A stretch of 64,000 nt of DNA from Lysinibacillus sp. (GCA_031181585.1 JAPSKP010000002.1:1-64000); one strand, 5' to 3'; counted from the first letter of the stretch, positions 9,795 to 17,775 are shown. A program made the numbers and translations. The notes: a model not told the origin generated them from the sequence alone.

Positions 9795-10706
9795 TTATTG
9801 AATCGCCAATTCGCGGAAGTCTTTCGCTTTTTCCTGGTACGTATCCCAGATACGGTCGAATGCCGCTTTTTCTTCTGGTAACATTTCCATCATCGGCATC
9901 CGCACATCCAATGTATCAAAACCTAACTTCGTCATCGCATACTTGATCGGTGACGGGTTCGGCTGTGCAAATAATGCGCGCACAAGTGGCAGTAATGCGC
10001 GGTGAATTTTCGCTGCCAGTACATGATTTCCTTGTTCAAACGCCTTCATCATCAGCTGCATGTCATTTCCCACGACATGAGATGCCACTGAAATAATCCC
10101 AGCGCCTCCAATGGCAAGCAGCGGCAATGTTAAACCGTCATCCCCAGAGTAAACTAAAAAATCTTTATCCACATTTTCAATAATATCACCCATTTGATCC
10201 AGGTTACCACTTGCTTCTTTAATGCAAGTAATATTAGGAACATCCTTGCTTAAGGCAATTGTCGTTTCTGCCAATACGTTTGCACCTGTACGGCCCGGTA
10301 CATTATATAACATGACAGGAAGAGAGGTTTGCTTCGCAATTGTTTCGAAATGGGCATATATACCTCGCTGATTTGGTTTGTTATAGTACGGCGTTACAAG
10401 CATAATACCATCCGCACCATTCTTCTCAGCATTGTGCGTCATCATAATAGAATAAGCTGTTTCATTATCTCCAGTTCCTGCAATAACCGGAATACGCCCA
10501 GCAACTTTTTCCACCGTAAAACGAACTACTTCGATTTTTTCCTCTGTTGACATTGTTGGGTTCTCAGATGTTGTACCGCATGCAATAATTGCATCCGTTC
10601 CATTATCGATCAAGTGATTAATAATGCGTTCTAATTCTGGATAGTTAATTGTGCCATCTTTTTTAAACGGCGTAATCATCGCCGTTCCAATACGACCTAA
10701 ATTCAT
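9795..10706 (-). CDS. dapA: 4-Hydroxy-tetrahydrodipicolinate synthase
   Basis: Condenses aspartate semialdehyde with pyruvate, the branch-point step to diaminopimelate, lysine and, in the mother cell, dipicolinate. A TIM-barrel aldolase of 303 residues. Visible are GTTSENPT (about residues 44-51, for the usual GTTGES), the catalytic Tyr in LYNVPGRTG (about Tyr134) and the Schiff-base Lys in CIKEAS (about Lys163). Start at ATG 10706, a few bases after AAAGGGGTG; a GTG at 10715 overlaps that site. asd ends 14 bases upstream, so the two are one transcript; dapG, which lies between them in B. subtilis, is absent. It supplies substrate for the spoVF genes of the same cluster. Confidence 0.95.
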   Translation of the reverse strand: MNLGRIGTAMITPFKKDGTINYPELERIINHLIDNGTDAIIACGTTSENPTMSTEEKIEVVRFTVEKVAGRIPVIAGTGDNETAYSIMMTHNAEKNGADGIMLVTPYYNKPNQRGIYAHFETIAKQTSLPVMLYNVPGRTGANVLAETTIALSKDVPNITCIKEASGNLDQMGDIIENVDKDFLVYSGDDGLTLPLLAIGGAGIISVASHVVGNDMQLMMKAFEQGNHVLAAKIHRALLPLVRALFAQPNPSPIKYAMTKLGFDTLDVRMPMMEMLPEEKAAFDRIWDTYQEKAKDFRELAIQ

Positions 10707-10720
10707 ACTCCGCACCCCTT

Positions 10721-11761
10721 TTATAATAAGTTATCCTCAATCATCGCTTCAGCTATTTGAATCGAGTTTAGTGCCGCTCCTTTTAACAAATTGTCAGCTA
10801 CAATCCACATATGGAAGCCCTTCGGATTATCTAAATCTCGACGAATACGGCCAACAAACGTTGGATCTTCACCTTCAGCATAAATCGGCATTGGATATTC
10901 CTGCGTTGTTATATCATCTTGTAGAACGATACCAGGTGCATCTTTAAGGGCTGCGAAAATGTCTTCAACCGTCGCTTCCTTTTCAAGTTCAATATAGACG
11001 GATTCAGAATGTCCTGAAACGACAGGAACGCGTACACAAGTGGCTGCAACATGCAGACTTGGAAGTTCCATGATCTTCTTCGTTTCGTTAATCATTTTCA
11101 TTTCTTCAAAAGTATAGCCATTATCCGTAAATTTATCAATTTGCGGAATAACATTGCGAGCAATCGGATAATGTTTGTTATCTGATTTTGCAGGCAGGAC
11201 GTGTGCTTCTACATCCTTGCCTTTTTCCCACTGTGCAGATTGTGTTTTTAACTCTTCTATTGCAGCAATACCGGAACCTGAAACTGCCTGATATGTAGAT
11301 ACTACAACTTTTGTTAAGCCGAATTTCTCACGGATTGGTTGGAGTGCTGCTACCATTTGGATAGTTGAACAGTTCGGGTTAGCGATAATGCCTTTCGGAA
11401 TTGTTTTTAATACATGACGATTTACTTCTGGTACAACAAGCGGTACTTCTGGATCCATACGGAAGTGACTTGTATTATCAATGACAATTGCGCCTCGTTT
11501 CGCCGCTTCTGGTGCAAGAGCTGCTGATACCGACCCGCCTGCAGAGAAGAGGGCAATATCTACACCTTCAAAGCTTTCTGGTGTAGCTTCTTCAATTGTA
11601 TATGTTTGGCCATTAAACTCGACTGGCTTGCCGGCTGATCGCGCCGATGCTAAAAATTTAATAGACCCGATTGGGAAGTTGCGTTTGATTAAATGCTCCA
11701 TCATCTTTGAGCCGACCGCGCCAGTTGCTCCGACAACAGCGACATGGTATTGTTTTGTCAT
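10721..11761 (-). CDS. asd: Aspartate-semialdehyde dehydrogenase
   Basis: Reduces aspartyl phosphate to aspartate semialdehyde with NADPH, feeding lysine, methionine, threonine and dipicolinate synthesis. 346 residues. The N-terminal nucleotide-binding loop GATGAVG is at residues 11-17; the catalytic Cys131 sits in NPNCSTIQM; the C-terminal half has the usual acid/base region around GHSESVY. ATG at 11761 follows TTAGGAGAG. It lies between spoVFB (84 bases upstream) and dapA, as in related sporeformers. Confidence 0.96.
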   Translation of the reverse strand: MTKQYHVAVVGATGAVGSKMMEHLIKRNFPIGSIKFLASARSAGKPVEFNGQTYTIEEATPESFEGVDIALFSAGGSVSAALAPEAAKRGAIVIDNTSHFRMDPEVPLVVPEVNRHVLKTIPKGIIANPNCSTIQMVAALQPIREKFGLTKVVVSTYQAVSGSGIAAIEELKTQSAQWEKGKDVEAHVLPAKSDNKHYPIARNVIPQIDKFTDNGYTFEEMKMINETKKIMELPSLHVAATCVRVPVVSGHSESVYIELEKEATVEDIFAALKDAPGIVLQDDITTQEYPMPIYAEGEDPTFVGRIRRDLDNPKGFHMWIVADNLLKGAALNSIQIAEAMIEDNLL

Positions 11762-11844
11762 TGTCTCATCTCTCCTAAAAAAAACTAGTTACATAATGTT
11801 GCATATTGTATCACAAAATAAGAATATTGTGTACGGTTATTTGA

Positions 11845-12435
11845 CTATTTCAAATACTGAATAAATATTGGCTGATATTGTTTTTTATAAGTAATTGCAT
11901 GATGAACAGTTTCTACCATCTTAGTGAAATCTGCTATCATTGACGTAGGTTTATTAATTGGATCATCTTGCCCAAACGGTATAAAGTATACATTTTTCGC
12001 ATTCAAAAGCTTCATGATGTTCATTCCATTTAAACCAAGGGCATCATTTGTAGAAATGCCTAGAACTACCGGGCTTCCGTTACGTAAGGTTGCCTTTGCT
12101 GCCATTAGTACAGGTGAGTCTGTCGCAGCATTCGCAAATTTACTAATAGAATTCCCCGTCATAGGAGCAATAATCATACAATCCAATGGCTTACTCGGTC
12201 CAAGCGGCTCTGCCTCTGCCATAGAGGAAATAACCTTTTCACCCGCAAGTTCCTCAATTTTTTTAATCCATTCAGCTCCCGTGCCGAAGCGTGTTGCTGC
12301 ATGCAAAACAGATGGTGTGACAATCGGTACGACGATTGCACCCGCATCTGTTAAGTTTTTGATTTTTGGGATGACATCCTCATATGTGCAGTGGGAGGCA
12401 GTAATGCCTAGCCCTACACGTTTTCCCTCTAACAT
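11845..12435 (-). CDS. spoVFB: Dipicolinate synthase subunit B (flavoprotein)
   Basis: Flavoprotein-like subunit of dipicolinate synthase, which makes the spore-core chelator dipicolinic acid in the mother cell. 196 residues, with N-terminal VGLGITASHCTY and APMTGNSISKFANAATDSPVLMAAKATLRN, typical of the HFCD/flavoprotein fold. ATG at 12435 sits eight bases after GGAGGGG, and the gene overlaps the end of spoVFA by seven bases, so translation is coupled. Expected to be expressed late in sporulation with spoVFA. Confidence 0.94.
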   Translation of the reverse strand: MLEGKRVGLGITASHCTYEDVIPKIKNLTDAGAIVVPIVTPSVLHAATRFGTGAEWIKKIEELAGEKVISSMAEAEPLGPSKPLDCMIIAPMTGNSISKFANAATDSPVLMAAKATLRNGSPVVLGISTNDALGLNGMNIMKLLNAKNVYFIPFGQDDPINKPTSMIADFTKMVETVHHAITYKKQYQPIFIQYLK

Positions 12436-13193
12436 TCACACCCCTCCATAATTGAGTCATAAAGAAGATTGGCTGCATCTTCTGAGAAATATTTCCCAGG
12501 CAATGCAAGTAACGGTGTATAATCCTGCCGCGTTACAAAGTAACAGCAGCCAGGTGCTGAAGCAAGGTCATATATTGGCATTTTAATTACATCGCTGAAC
12601 GGCTGTGTCAGCCATTGGGCAGGTATCGTATTTATAAGAGCGGTTGCATCCTTTATATACTCAGGCTGTAAACAAATCGTATCATATCCAAGAAGCTCTG
12701 CCTCGAGAAGTTGCGGGCGGGAACGCACGGCAATTGTCACATCAGCATGCAGGCCAGTTAAAGCTTGTGCAAGCAGTTTTGCGACACGGCCGAACCCGGT
12801 TACAATAAAATGCTTCCCGCGCAGTGTCCATTCTTTTTGATACCAATAAGAAATGAAGCTCTCTGCAGTAAGCGCAGCATTCTTCCATATAAATGATTCA
12901 TTTTCCAAATACTGAATGACTCTTTCATTTTTCAACATTGCCCGCCACTCATCTGTTAATCTTCCCGCATAGAATTTTACATGCTTTGTTCCAAGCAGCA
13001 GCGGGACATCTATTGCTAATGGTTGTATAGGTAAAACAATATGATCCGGACCAAAATCAAGAACAGTAGCATTTACCCCAGCATCCCAGGTTGCCGCATT
13101 TTTATAGAAGACAGTACGGTGCGGCGCTGACATCATCTTCGCCAGCTCCTTCATCCTCGCGTCTCCGCCAATTACCAGCCATCGTTCCGTCAT
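12429..13193 (-). CDS. spoVFA: Dipicolinate synthase subunit A (short form)
   Basis: NAD(P)-binding subunit of dipicolinate synthase. A Rossmann segment FIVTGFGRVAKLLAQAL begins near residue 144, and the C-terminal part keeps the family pattern NTIPAQWL, IYDLASAPG. At 254 residues it is about 40 shorter than the B. subtilis protein (recalled as 297), with the N-terminal half compressed rather than the catalytic C-terminal half lost. The start ATG overlaps the ymxH stop by four bases (ATGA), so no room exists for an upstream extension without overlapping ymxH. Identity is secured by spoVFB behind it. Confidence 0.92.
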   Translation of the reverse strand: MTERWLVIGGDARMKELAKMMSAPHRTVFYKNAATWDAGVNATVLDFGPDHIVLPIQPLAIDVPLLLGTKHVKFYAGRLTDEWRAMLKNERVIQYLENESFIWKNAALTAESFISYWYQKEWTLRGKHFIVTGFGRVAKLLAQALTGLHADVTIAVRSRPQLLEAELLGYDTICLQPEYIKDATALINTIPAQWLTQPFSDVIKMPIYDLASAPGCCYFVTRQDYTPLLALPGKYFSEDAANLLYDSIMEGCEC

Positions 13194-13453
13194 GACCGAT
13201 CATGCTTTTTCCCATGGATTTTTTGGAACAATATACGGTCCTCTCCAATTAGCAAAATTTCCTCCCATGGAATAAATCCATGTTCTTGTTTCTTTTTGAG
13301 AAATGGCAAACTAACAGGAGAGGCCAATTCAAAGCCATGAATTTTCCCTGTTTTCACATCAAATAAACATTCCGATTCTGATAAGAAGCCATATCTCATC
13401 CCATTTTCCATTTCAATCAGTTCTTTTTCTGCAAGCTCAGATAATCGCATCAT
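13190..13453 (-). CDS. ymxH: YlmC/YmxH-family PRC-barrel protein
   Basis: Small sporulation-associated protein of unknown biochemical role. ATG at 13453 (or the next codon, 13450) follows GGGAGGAGGG, giving 87 residues starting MMRLSELAEKELI; the open frame runs 33 codons further up without a binding site. The sequence pattern, strand-rich with a KTGKIHGFELASPVS centre and ILLIGEDRIL end, is that of the YlmC/YmxH PRC-barrel group. It heads the dipicolinate genes as in B. subtilis. A sigma-K promoter candidate lies 28 bases upstream. Confidence 0.88.
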   Translation of the reverse strand: MMRLSELAEKELIEMENGMRYGFLSESECLFDVKTGKIHGFELASPVSLPFLKKKQEHGFIPWEEILLIGEDRILFQKIHGKKHDRS

Positions 13454-13480
13454 TTCCCTCCTCCCAAGCGAGCTTACCAC

Positions 13481-13512
13481 TACTATATGCATACAATTTC
13501 TCATTGTGTGAC
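13481..13512 (-). promoter_or_regulatory. Candidate sigma-K promoter of ymxH-spoVFA-spoVFB
   Basis: On the minus strand GTCACAC is followed after 16 bases by CATATAGTA, matching the mother-cell sigma-K pattern AC-N16/17-CATAnnnT. It lies directly upstream of the ymxH binding site. spoVF is known to be sigma-K controlled in B. subtilis; the assignment here is by motif. Confidence 0.6.
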
Positions 13513-13533
13513 CGTAAACATAATTCTTTTTAG

Positions 13534-13563
13534 TAGACATGTAAGGAACCAACTGTGTATACT
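13534..13563 (+). promoter_or_regulatory. Sigma-A promoter of the GntR-ABC operon
   Basis: -35 TAGACA (13534-13539), 18-base spacer, -10 TATACT (13558-13563), 36 bases ahead of the TTG start of the regulator. Its -10 is overlapped by a perfect palindrome. Confidence 0.65.
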
Positions 13564-13576
13564 GTATATATACAGT
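13561..13576. promoter_or_regulatory. Palindromic operator, likely of the GntR repressor
   Basis: Perfect 16-base palindrome ACTGTATATATACAGT covering the end of the -10 box and the transcription start region. Its place immediately before a YtrA-type GntR gene argues for repression of the operon by that protein. Confidence 0.7.
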
Positions 13577-13599
13577 TTAACTTTTAGGGAGGGAACAGT

Positions 13600-13974
13600 T
13601 TGATCATTAAATTAAGCAATGCCAGTGATAAGCCCATTTATGAACAAATCACTGAGCAGATGAAACAGGCAATCTTGAGCGGTTCCCTTCTGCCCGGCGA
13701 TGCACTTCCTTCGATTCGTATGCTTGCTAAGGAATTAAAAATCAGCGTCATGACGACAAAGCGTGCATATGCCGACCTTGAAAGGGATGGATTTATCGAA
13801 ACAGTAGCAGGCAAAGGCAGCTTTGTCGCTGCGCGCAATCAGGATTTTCTAAGGGAAGAATTAATTCGTCAAATCGAGGAGCACCTCGTCAAGTCAATGC
13901 ATCTTGCGAAAACAGCGAACATGTCAAAAGAAGAGCTGTTGGAGCTCTTTACACTATTATTGGAGGAGGAATAA
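13600..13974 (+). CDS. GntR-family repressor, YtrA type
   Basis: Short transcriptional repressor of 124 residues: winged helix at residues 10-80 (PIYEQITEQMKQAIL, LPSIRMLAKELKIS, ETVAGKGSFV) and only about 40 residues of C-terminal helices, the YtrA subfamily plan without a ligand domain. Start TTG at 13600 after TAGGGAGGG. It is the first gene of a plus-strand operon encoding ABC transporter parts, and its stop is within three bases of the next start. Closest functional parallels by layout are YtrA of B. subtilis and PmtR of staphylococci. How it is induced is not visible; YtrA-type repressors often answer to cell-envelope antibiotics or to the exported peptide. Confidence 0.9.
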   Translation: MIIKLSNASDKPIYEQITEQMKQAILSGSLLPGDALPSIRMLAKELKISVMTTKRAYADLERDGFIETVAGKGSFVAARNQDFLREELIRQIEEHLVKSMHLAKTANMSKEELLELFTLLLEEE

Positions 13975-13976
13975 AA

Positions 13977-14822
13977 ATGACTGCAATTTCCATTCGAAAT
14001 TTACATAAATCATTTCCTGCCTTTGCGTTGAGAAATATATCCTTCGATGTGCAAAAAGGGACAGTCATGGGATTTGTCGGTGAAAATGGTGCCGGAAAGT
14101 CTACAACGATCAAATGTATTCTAAATGTATTAAAGAAGGATCGCGGTCTCATTGAAATTTTCGGCCATGATCATGTGGAAGAAGAAGTAAAAATCAAAGA
14201 AGATATTGGAGTCGTATATGATGACCTTCCCTTTCCAGAGATGTTGACAGGCAAGGAAATTGAAAAATTCATGCATAAGCTCTATAAAAAATGGGATAGC
14301 CCGCTATTTTATCAGTTATTGAACCAATTCAAAATCGACCCTTCTAAAAAAGTGAAGGAACTATCACGCGGTATGAAAATGAAACTTTCTATCTCCATTG
14401 CATTTGCCCATCATCCAAAGCTGCTGATTTTAGATGAGCCGACAAGCGGACTTGATCCTATTGTAAGGGATGAAATTCTTGATTTATTTTTAACATTTAT
14501 GCAGGACGACAACCACACCATTTTATTTTCATCTCATATTACGAGCGACCTGGAGAAAATAGCGGATACAATTACTTTCATTCATGAAGGGGAAATTGTA
14601 TTTAGCGAAAACAAAGACGTTCTTCTTTATGATTATGCTATTTGGAAAGGCTCTCCTGATGAAATGAAAGACTTGCCGGAAGAAGCTATCGTTCGTGTAC
14701 GTAAAGGAGTCTTCGGTACAGAAGCTCTTGTTCGAAAAAAATATATAAGCCGCATTTTTCCAATTAAGAGACCCACAATAGAGGAGTTAATGGTATTTTT
14801 TACAAAGGGGGAAATTCGATGA
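13977..14822 (+). CDS. ABC exporter ATPase 1 (Pmt/Ytr-like)
   Basis: Cytoplasmic ATPase of an ABC-2 type exporter, 281 residues. Walker A GENGAGKST (about residues 38-46), signature LSRGMKMKL in place of LSGGQ, Walker B LLILDEPTSGLDP and the H-loop in FSSHITSDLEKIAD. About 80 C-terminal residues follow the core domain. ATG at 13977 follows GGAGGAGG within the end of the regulator gene. It is a clear paralogue of the second ATPase of the operon, with long near-identical blocks around Walker B and the H-loop. It overlaps the next permease by four bases, so they are probably a matched pair. Confidence 0.93.
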   Translation: MTAISIRNLHKSFPAFALRNISFDVQKGTVMGFVGENGAGKSTTIKCILNVLKKDRGLIEIFGHDHVEEEVKIKEDIGVVYDDLPFPEMLTGKEIEKFMHKLYKKWDSPLFYQLLNQFKIDPSKKVKELSRGMKMKLSISIAFAHHPKLLILDEPTSGLDPIVRDEILDLFLTFMQDDNHTILFSSHITSDLEKIADTITFIHEGEIVFSENKDVLLYDYAIWKGSPDEMKDLPEEAIVRVRKGVFGTEALVRKKYISRIFPIKRPTIEELMVFFTKGEIR

Positions 14823-15454
14823 TCGCTTTAATATTAAAGGATTTATATGCCATTAAAGGGCAGATGAAATCAGCTGTCTATCTATTATTGTTCTTTATGT
14901 TATTAGCTTTCTTCTTTGATATGGGACCTGTTGTTGTGATGTGCGCTGTATTATTTGGCGCTTTGCAGGTTATAACATCTTTTACTTTCGATGAAATGAG
15001 TAAATGGGATAAATATGGACTGACGCTTCCTGTGTCACGAAGAAAAATCATTGCAAGCAAGTACGCATTGAGTTTACTTCTAACGATGGGCAGTGCTTTG
15101 ATCCTCACGCCACTTGTTCTGCTGTTTAATCTCTACTTTAAGAGTTTTTCAGCCAATGAATTATTTTCCATGCTTTGCGTGATAAGCGCCGCTGCGTTTC
15201 TTATGCTCTCCGTATCCATTCCTGTCTTGTTAAAGTTCGGTACACAAAAAGGAAGGTTGTTCCTATTTGCCGTCGTATTTATCCCTGTCTTTTTCTCAGG
15301 CTTTATTTCAGAATATATGGAACGATTTTCCATCTACTTGCCTTCTTTACAGACAATAAAGCTATTAGCATACGGTGCACCCTTTTTCATGCTGATTCCG
15401 CTGGCGCTTTCCTACCTTGTATCAGCGAAGATTTATTCGAGCAAAGAATTCTAA
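14819..15454 (+). CDS. ABC-2 type permease 1
   Basis: Integral membrane protein of 211 residues with about six hydrophobic segments and the motif FDEMSKWDKYGLTLPVSRRK (about residues 58-77), which marks the ABC2_membrane_5-like permeases found in PmtB/PmtD-type exporters. ATG at 14819 overlaps the ATPase stop by four bases and has AAAGGGGG upstream. Presumed partner of ATPase 1. Substrate cannot be told from sequence. Confidence 0.88.
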   Translation: MIALILKDLYAIKGQMKSAVYLLLFFMLLAFFFDMGPVVVMCAVLFGALQVITSFTFDEMSKWDKYGLTLPVSRRKIIASKYALSLLLTMGSALILTPLVLLFNLYFKSFSANELFSMLCVISAAAFLMLSVSIPVLLKFGTQKGRLFLFAVVFIPVFFSGFISEYMERFSIYLPSLQTIKLLAYGAPFFMLIPLALSYLVSAKIYSSKEF

Positions 15455-15473
15455 CTTAAGGGAGTGCAAGAAG

Positions 15474-16313
15474 ATGAACATACTAGAAGTGAAAAATCTT
15501 TCTAAAAAGATAGGTAAGTTCGAATTGCAAAATATATCATTTGAAGTAGAACAGGGAACGGTCATGGGTCTTATTGGACAAAATGGAGCCGGTAAATCGT
15601 CTATCATTCGCTGTATTCTGAATCTATTCAAGAAGACGAGCGGTGAAATTACCATTTTCGGAAAGGATCATGCTCATTTTGAAACCGAAATCCGTGAAGA
15701 TCTTGGTATCGTATTTGATGAACTGCACGTCCCCGACAATCTGACAGCGATTGATTTGGATAAAATCTATCAAAAGGTATATAAACGTTGGGATAGCGAG
15801 TTTTTCTTTTCCCTGTTGGATCGCTTCGATATATCAAAATACGATAAAGTGAAAGTAATGTCCCGAGGGATGAAAATGAAGCTCGCTATTGTGCTTGCCC
15901 TTTCCCATCACCCAAAGCTGCTCCTGTTGGACGAACCGACAAGTGGTCTCGATCCGATTGTGCGGGATGAAATGCTGGATTTGCTGCTAGGCTTCATGGA
16001 GGACGAAACGCACTCGATTCTGTTCTCTTCCCACATTACGAGTGATTTAGAGAAGATTGCCGATACGATTACGTTTATTCATAAAGGTGAGGTGTTATTC
16101 ACCGAGACCAAGGATTCATTACTTTATGATTATGGTTTATGGAAAGGGACAAAAGAGCAGGCAACGGAAATCCCAACACACGCTATCATCGGAAAACGCC
16201 CCGGGACGTTTGGCATCGAGCTGCTTGTGAAGCGGGAGTTCGTCAGTCAAGCCTTTCCACTGGAAAGACCAACGATTGAGGAAATCATGGTGTTTCAGGT
16301 GAAGGGAGGATGA
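15474..16313 (+). CDS. ABC exporter ATPase 2 (Pmt/Ytr-like)
   Basis: Second ATPase, 279 residues from ATG 15474, eight bases after AAGGGAG; the open frame extends upstream to 15417 but into the permease gene and without a binding site. Walker A GQNGAGKSS, signature MSRGMKMKL, Walker B LLLLDEPTSGLDP. It shares with ATPase 1 long blocks such as TSGLDPIVRDE and SSHITSDLEKIADTITF, so the pair arose by tandem duplication. It stands before two small membrane proteins, giving a second ATPase-permease unit. Confidence 0.93.
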   Translation: MNILEVKNLSKKIGKFELQNISFEVEQGTVMGLIGQNGAGKSSIIRCILNLFKKTSGEITIFGKDHAHFETEIREDLGIVFDELHVPDNLTAIDLDKIYQKVYKRWDSEFFFSLLDRFDISKYDKVKVMSRGMKMKLAIVLALSHHPKLLLLDEPTSGLDPIVRDEMLDLLLGFMEDETHSILFSSHITSDLEKIADTITFIHKGEVLFTETKDSLLYDYGLWKGTKEQATEIPTHAIIGKRPGTFGIELLVKREFVSQAFPLERPTIEEIMVFQVKGG

Positions 16314-16316
16314 GCC

Positions 16317-16946
16317 ATGCGTAAGATGCTCCTACAATATTTCTTTCGCAATATGGATGTTCAATTACTTTCCATACCGCTCTTTTTCTTTCTTTATTAC
16401 ATAGGCATTTTCCTATTGTTCGAACACTCTTTCCTTGCATTCAGCAGCGGCTTGATTGCATCGGTAGGTATTTTCACCATATTATTTTTACAGTTTTACC
16501 AAAGAAGTAAAAAAATGTTCGATGTTATGCCAATTCCAAAAAAGAAGTTGGTTCAGGCAAAGTTTATTTTTCTCCTTTATGTGGCTGGTGTATATGTAGT
16601 CTTGTTCAACATTTTACATGCCCTCATCATCCACTTTAGGGAAGAATCGGAATGGAGCGGCTGGATGGAGACTGTAGGGACGACTTTGCTCATCATTCTA
16701 TTAGTCGTTAATTTACTACTGTTTCTTGATTTCCTCCCTAACCAAAAGATCGCTTCTATGATGATTCCGTTACTTCTTTCGGGAATTGCTTACGTCCTAT
16801 TCTTATCCCCTCTCCATGGATTACCGACTGTAGAAATGTTTTCTACTGGTGGTATGCTTGCAACAGCCATCAGCACTGCCTTTCTAATGACATGGCTGCA
16901 TTACAGAATCATAATTTATCTCACTATAAAACTCGATATACTATAA
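16317..16946 (+). CDS. Membrane protein, probable permease 2
   Basis: 209 residues, with about six hydrophobic segments and a basic cytoplasmic turn MPIPKKKLVQAKF near residues 70-83 that corresponds in place to the LPVSRRK turn of permease 1. Start ATG 16317, behind GGGAGG, three bases after ATPase 2. I recognise no named family with certainty; context makes it a membrane subunit of the exporter. Confidence 0.8.
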   Translation: MRKMLLQYFFRNMDVQLLSIPLFFFLYYIGIFLLFEHSFLAFSSGLIASVGIFTILFLQFYQRSKKMFDVMPIPKKKLVQAKFIFLLYVAGVYVVLFNILHALIIHFREESEWSGWMETVGTTLLIILLVVNLLLFLDFLPNQKIASMMIPLLLSGIAYVLFLSPLHGLPTVEMFSTGGMLATAISTAFLMTWLHYRIIIYLTIKLDIL

Positions 16947-16958
16947 GGGGGGAAAATA

Positions 16959-17579
16959 ATGAAGGCGTTGCTTCATCTGCAATTAAAAAATAACGGCATC
17001 TCAATTCTGTTCGTTTTAATCCTCACATTCGTTATCAGCCTACTATACGCACAGGATGAGGATGGGATGTCAATCGCAATCTATGCACTCATCTTCTCTC
17101 TCAATTCTTATCGAAGTTTTTCCTTGCTGAAAGAGCAGAAGATGCGCTACTTCATTCATTCACTACCGATAGCAAGACGAGAAATCGTAACAGCAATTTA
17201 TGTATCAACACTATTTTATATTTCTATTATTTACCTTGTGCTTCTTCCTACCCAGATTTATAGGGGCTTTTATCAAAACGAATTGGAGGATTTCTTAATT
17301 CCCTTTGCAGGACTTTTTGCCGTCAGTATTGCCAGTGCTGCTTTGGAAATCTATCTTAATTTCCGTAGCAATGATTTCAAGGAAAGCATGACTGACTCGC
17401 TTCTCAGCTTGTTTGGTGCGCTATTTTTTATCTTGCTGCCGCATATGGGCTTACTGTTATGGAATCATGAGCCATCATTCTACTTACGTCTGCTTGTTTT
17501 CCCAATCATCAGTATAGTACTCTTTTATTTCTCACTCAAAAAGTCCATTCGGCTTTATGAAACGAAAGAGGTGATTTGA
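16959..17579 (+). CDS. ABC-2 type membrane protein, probable permease 3
   Basis: 206 residues, six likely membrane segments, with EQKMRYFIHSLPIARREIVTA (split here as EQKMRYFIHS and LPIARREI) near residues 58-78, again the charged turn seen in permease 1. ATG 16959 after TAAGGGGGG. It overlaps the following 54-codon gene (TGATG), so the two are translationally coupled. Likely forms a heterodimeric channel with permease 2 driven by ATPase 2; this is inference from order. Confidence 0.82.
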   Translation: MKALLHLQLKNNGISILFVLILTFVISLLYAQDEDGMSIAIYALIFSLNSYRSFSLLKEQKMRYFIHSLPIARREIVTAIYVSTLFYISIIYLVLLPTQIYRGFYQNELEDFLIPFAGLFAVSIASAALEIYLNFRSNDFKESMTDSLLSLFGALFFILLPHMGLLLWNHEPSFYLRLLVFPIISIVLFYFSLKKSIRLYETKEVI

Positions 17580-17743
17580 TGAAAGCAATGTTTTGTTTGG
17601 CTGCTCTCATGCAGTTCGTTGTCTTAATGAACGTAACAGTCTTTGATGGTGACTTGGACGGCATTATGATGTGGCTGACGACTGGACTGTTTCTTAGTAT
17701 TTGCATCGTTTATGCTTCAGAAAAAAATATGAAAAAGAAATAA
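17579..17743 (+). CDS. 54-residue two-segment membrane protein ending the exporter operon
   Basis: A short gene starting at ATG 17579, which overlaps the stop of permease 3 as TGATG, with binding site AGAGGTGAT just upstream and stop TAA at 17741-17743. The product has two hydrophobic segments (about residues 5-22 and 30-46) separated by an acidic loop with FDGDLDG, and a basic tail ending KNMKKK, which predicts both ends in the cytoplasm. No family is recognised. Coupling and a terminator starting two bases later make it a real last gene of the operon; it could be an accessory subunit or an immunity-type protein. It is not a typical exported peptide. Confidence 0.78.
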   Translation: MKAMFCLAALMQFVVLMNVTVFDGDLDGIMMWLTTGLFLSICIVYASEKNMKKK

Positions 17744-17744
17744 A

Positions 17745-17775
17745 AATAACGTGCTGCGTTTGGCAGCACGTTATT
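17745..17775. terminator. Bidirectional terminator between the ABC operon and mlpA
   Basis: Perfect 13-bp stem AATAACGTGCTGC with a five-base loop. T-rich sequence follows on the plus strand and the mirrored T-rich sequence on the minus strand, so it serves both converging units. Confidence 0.88.
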
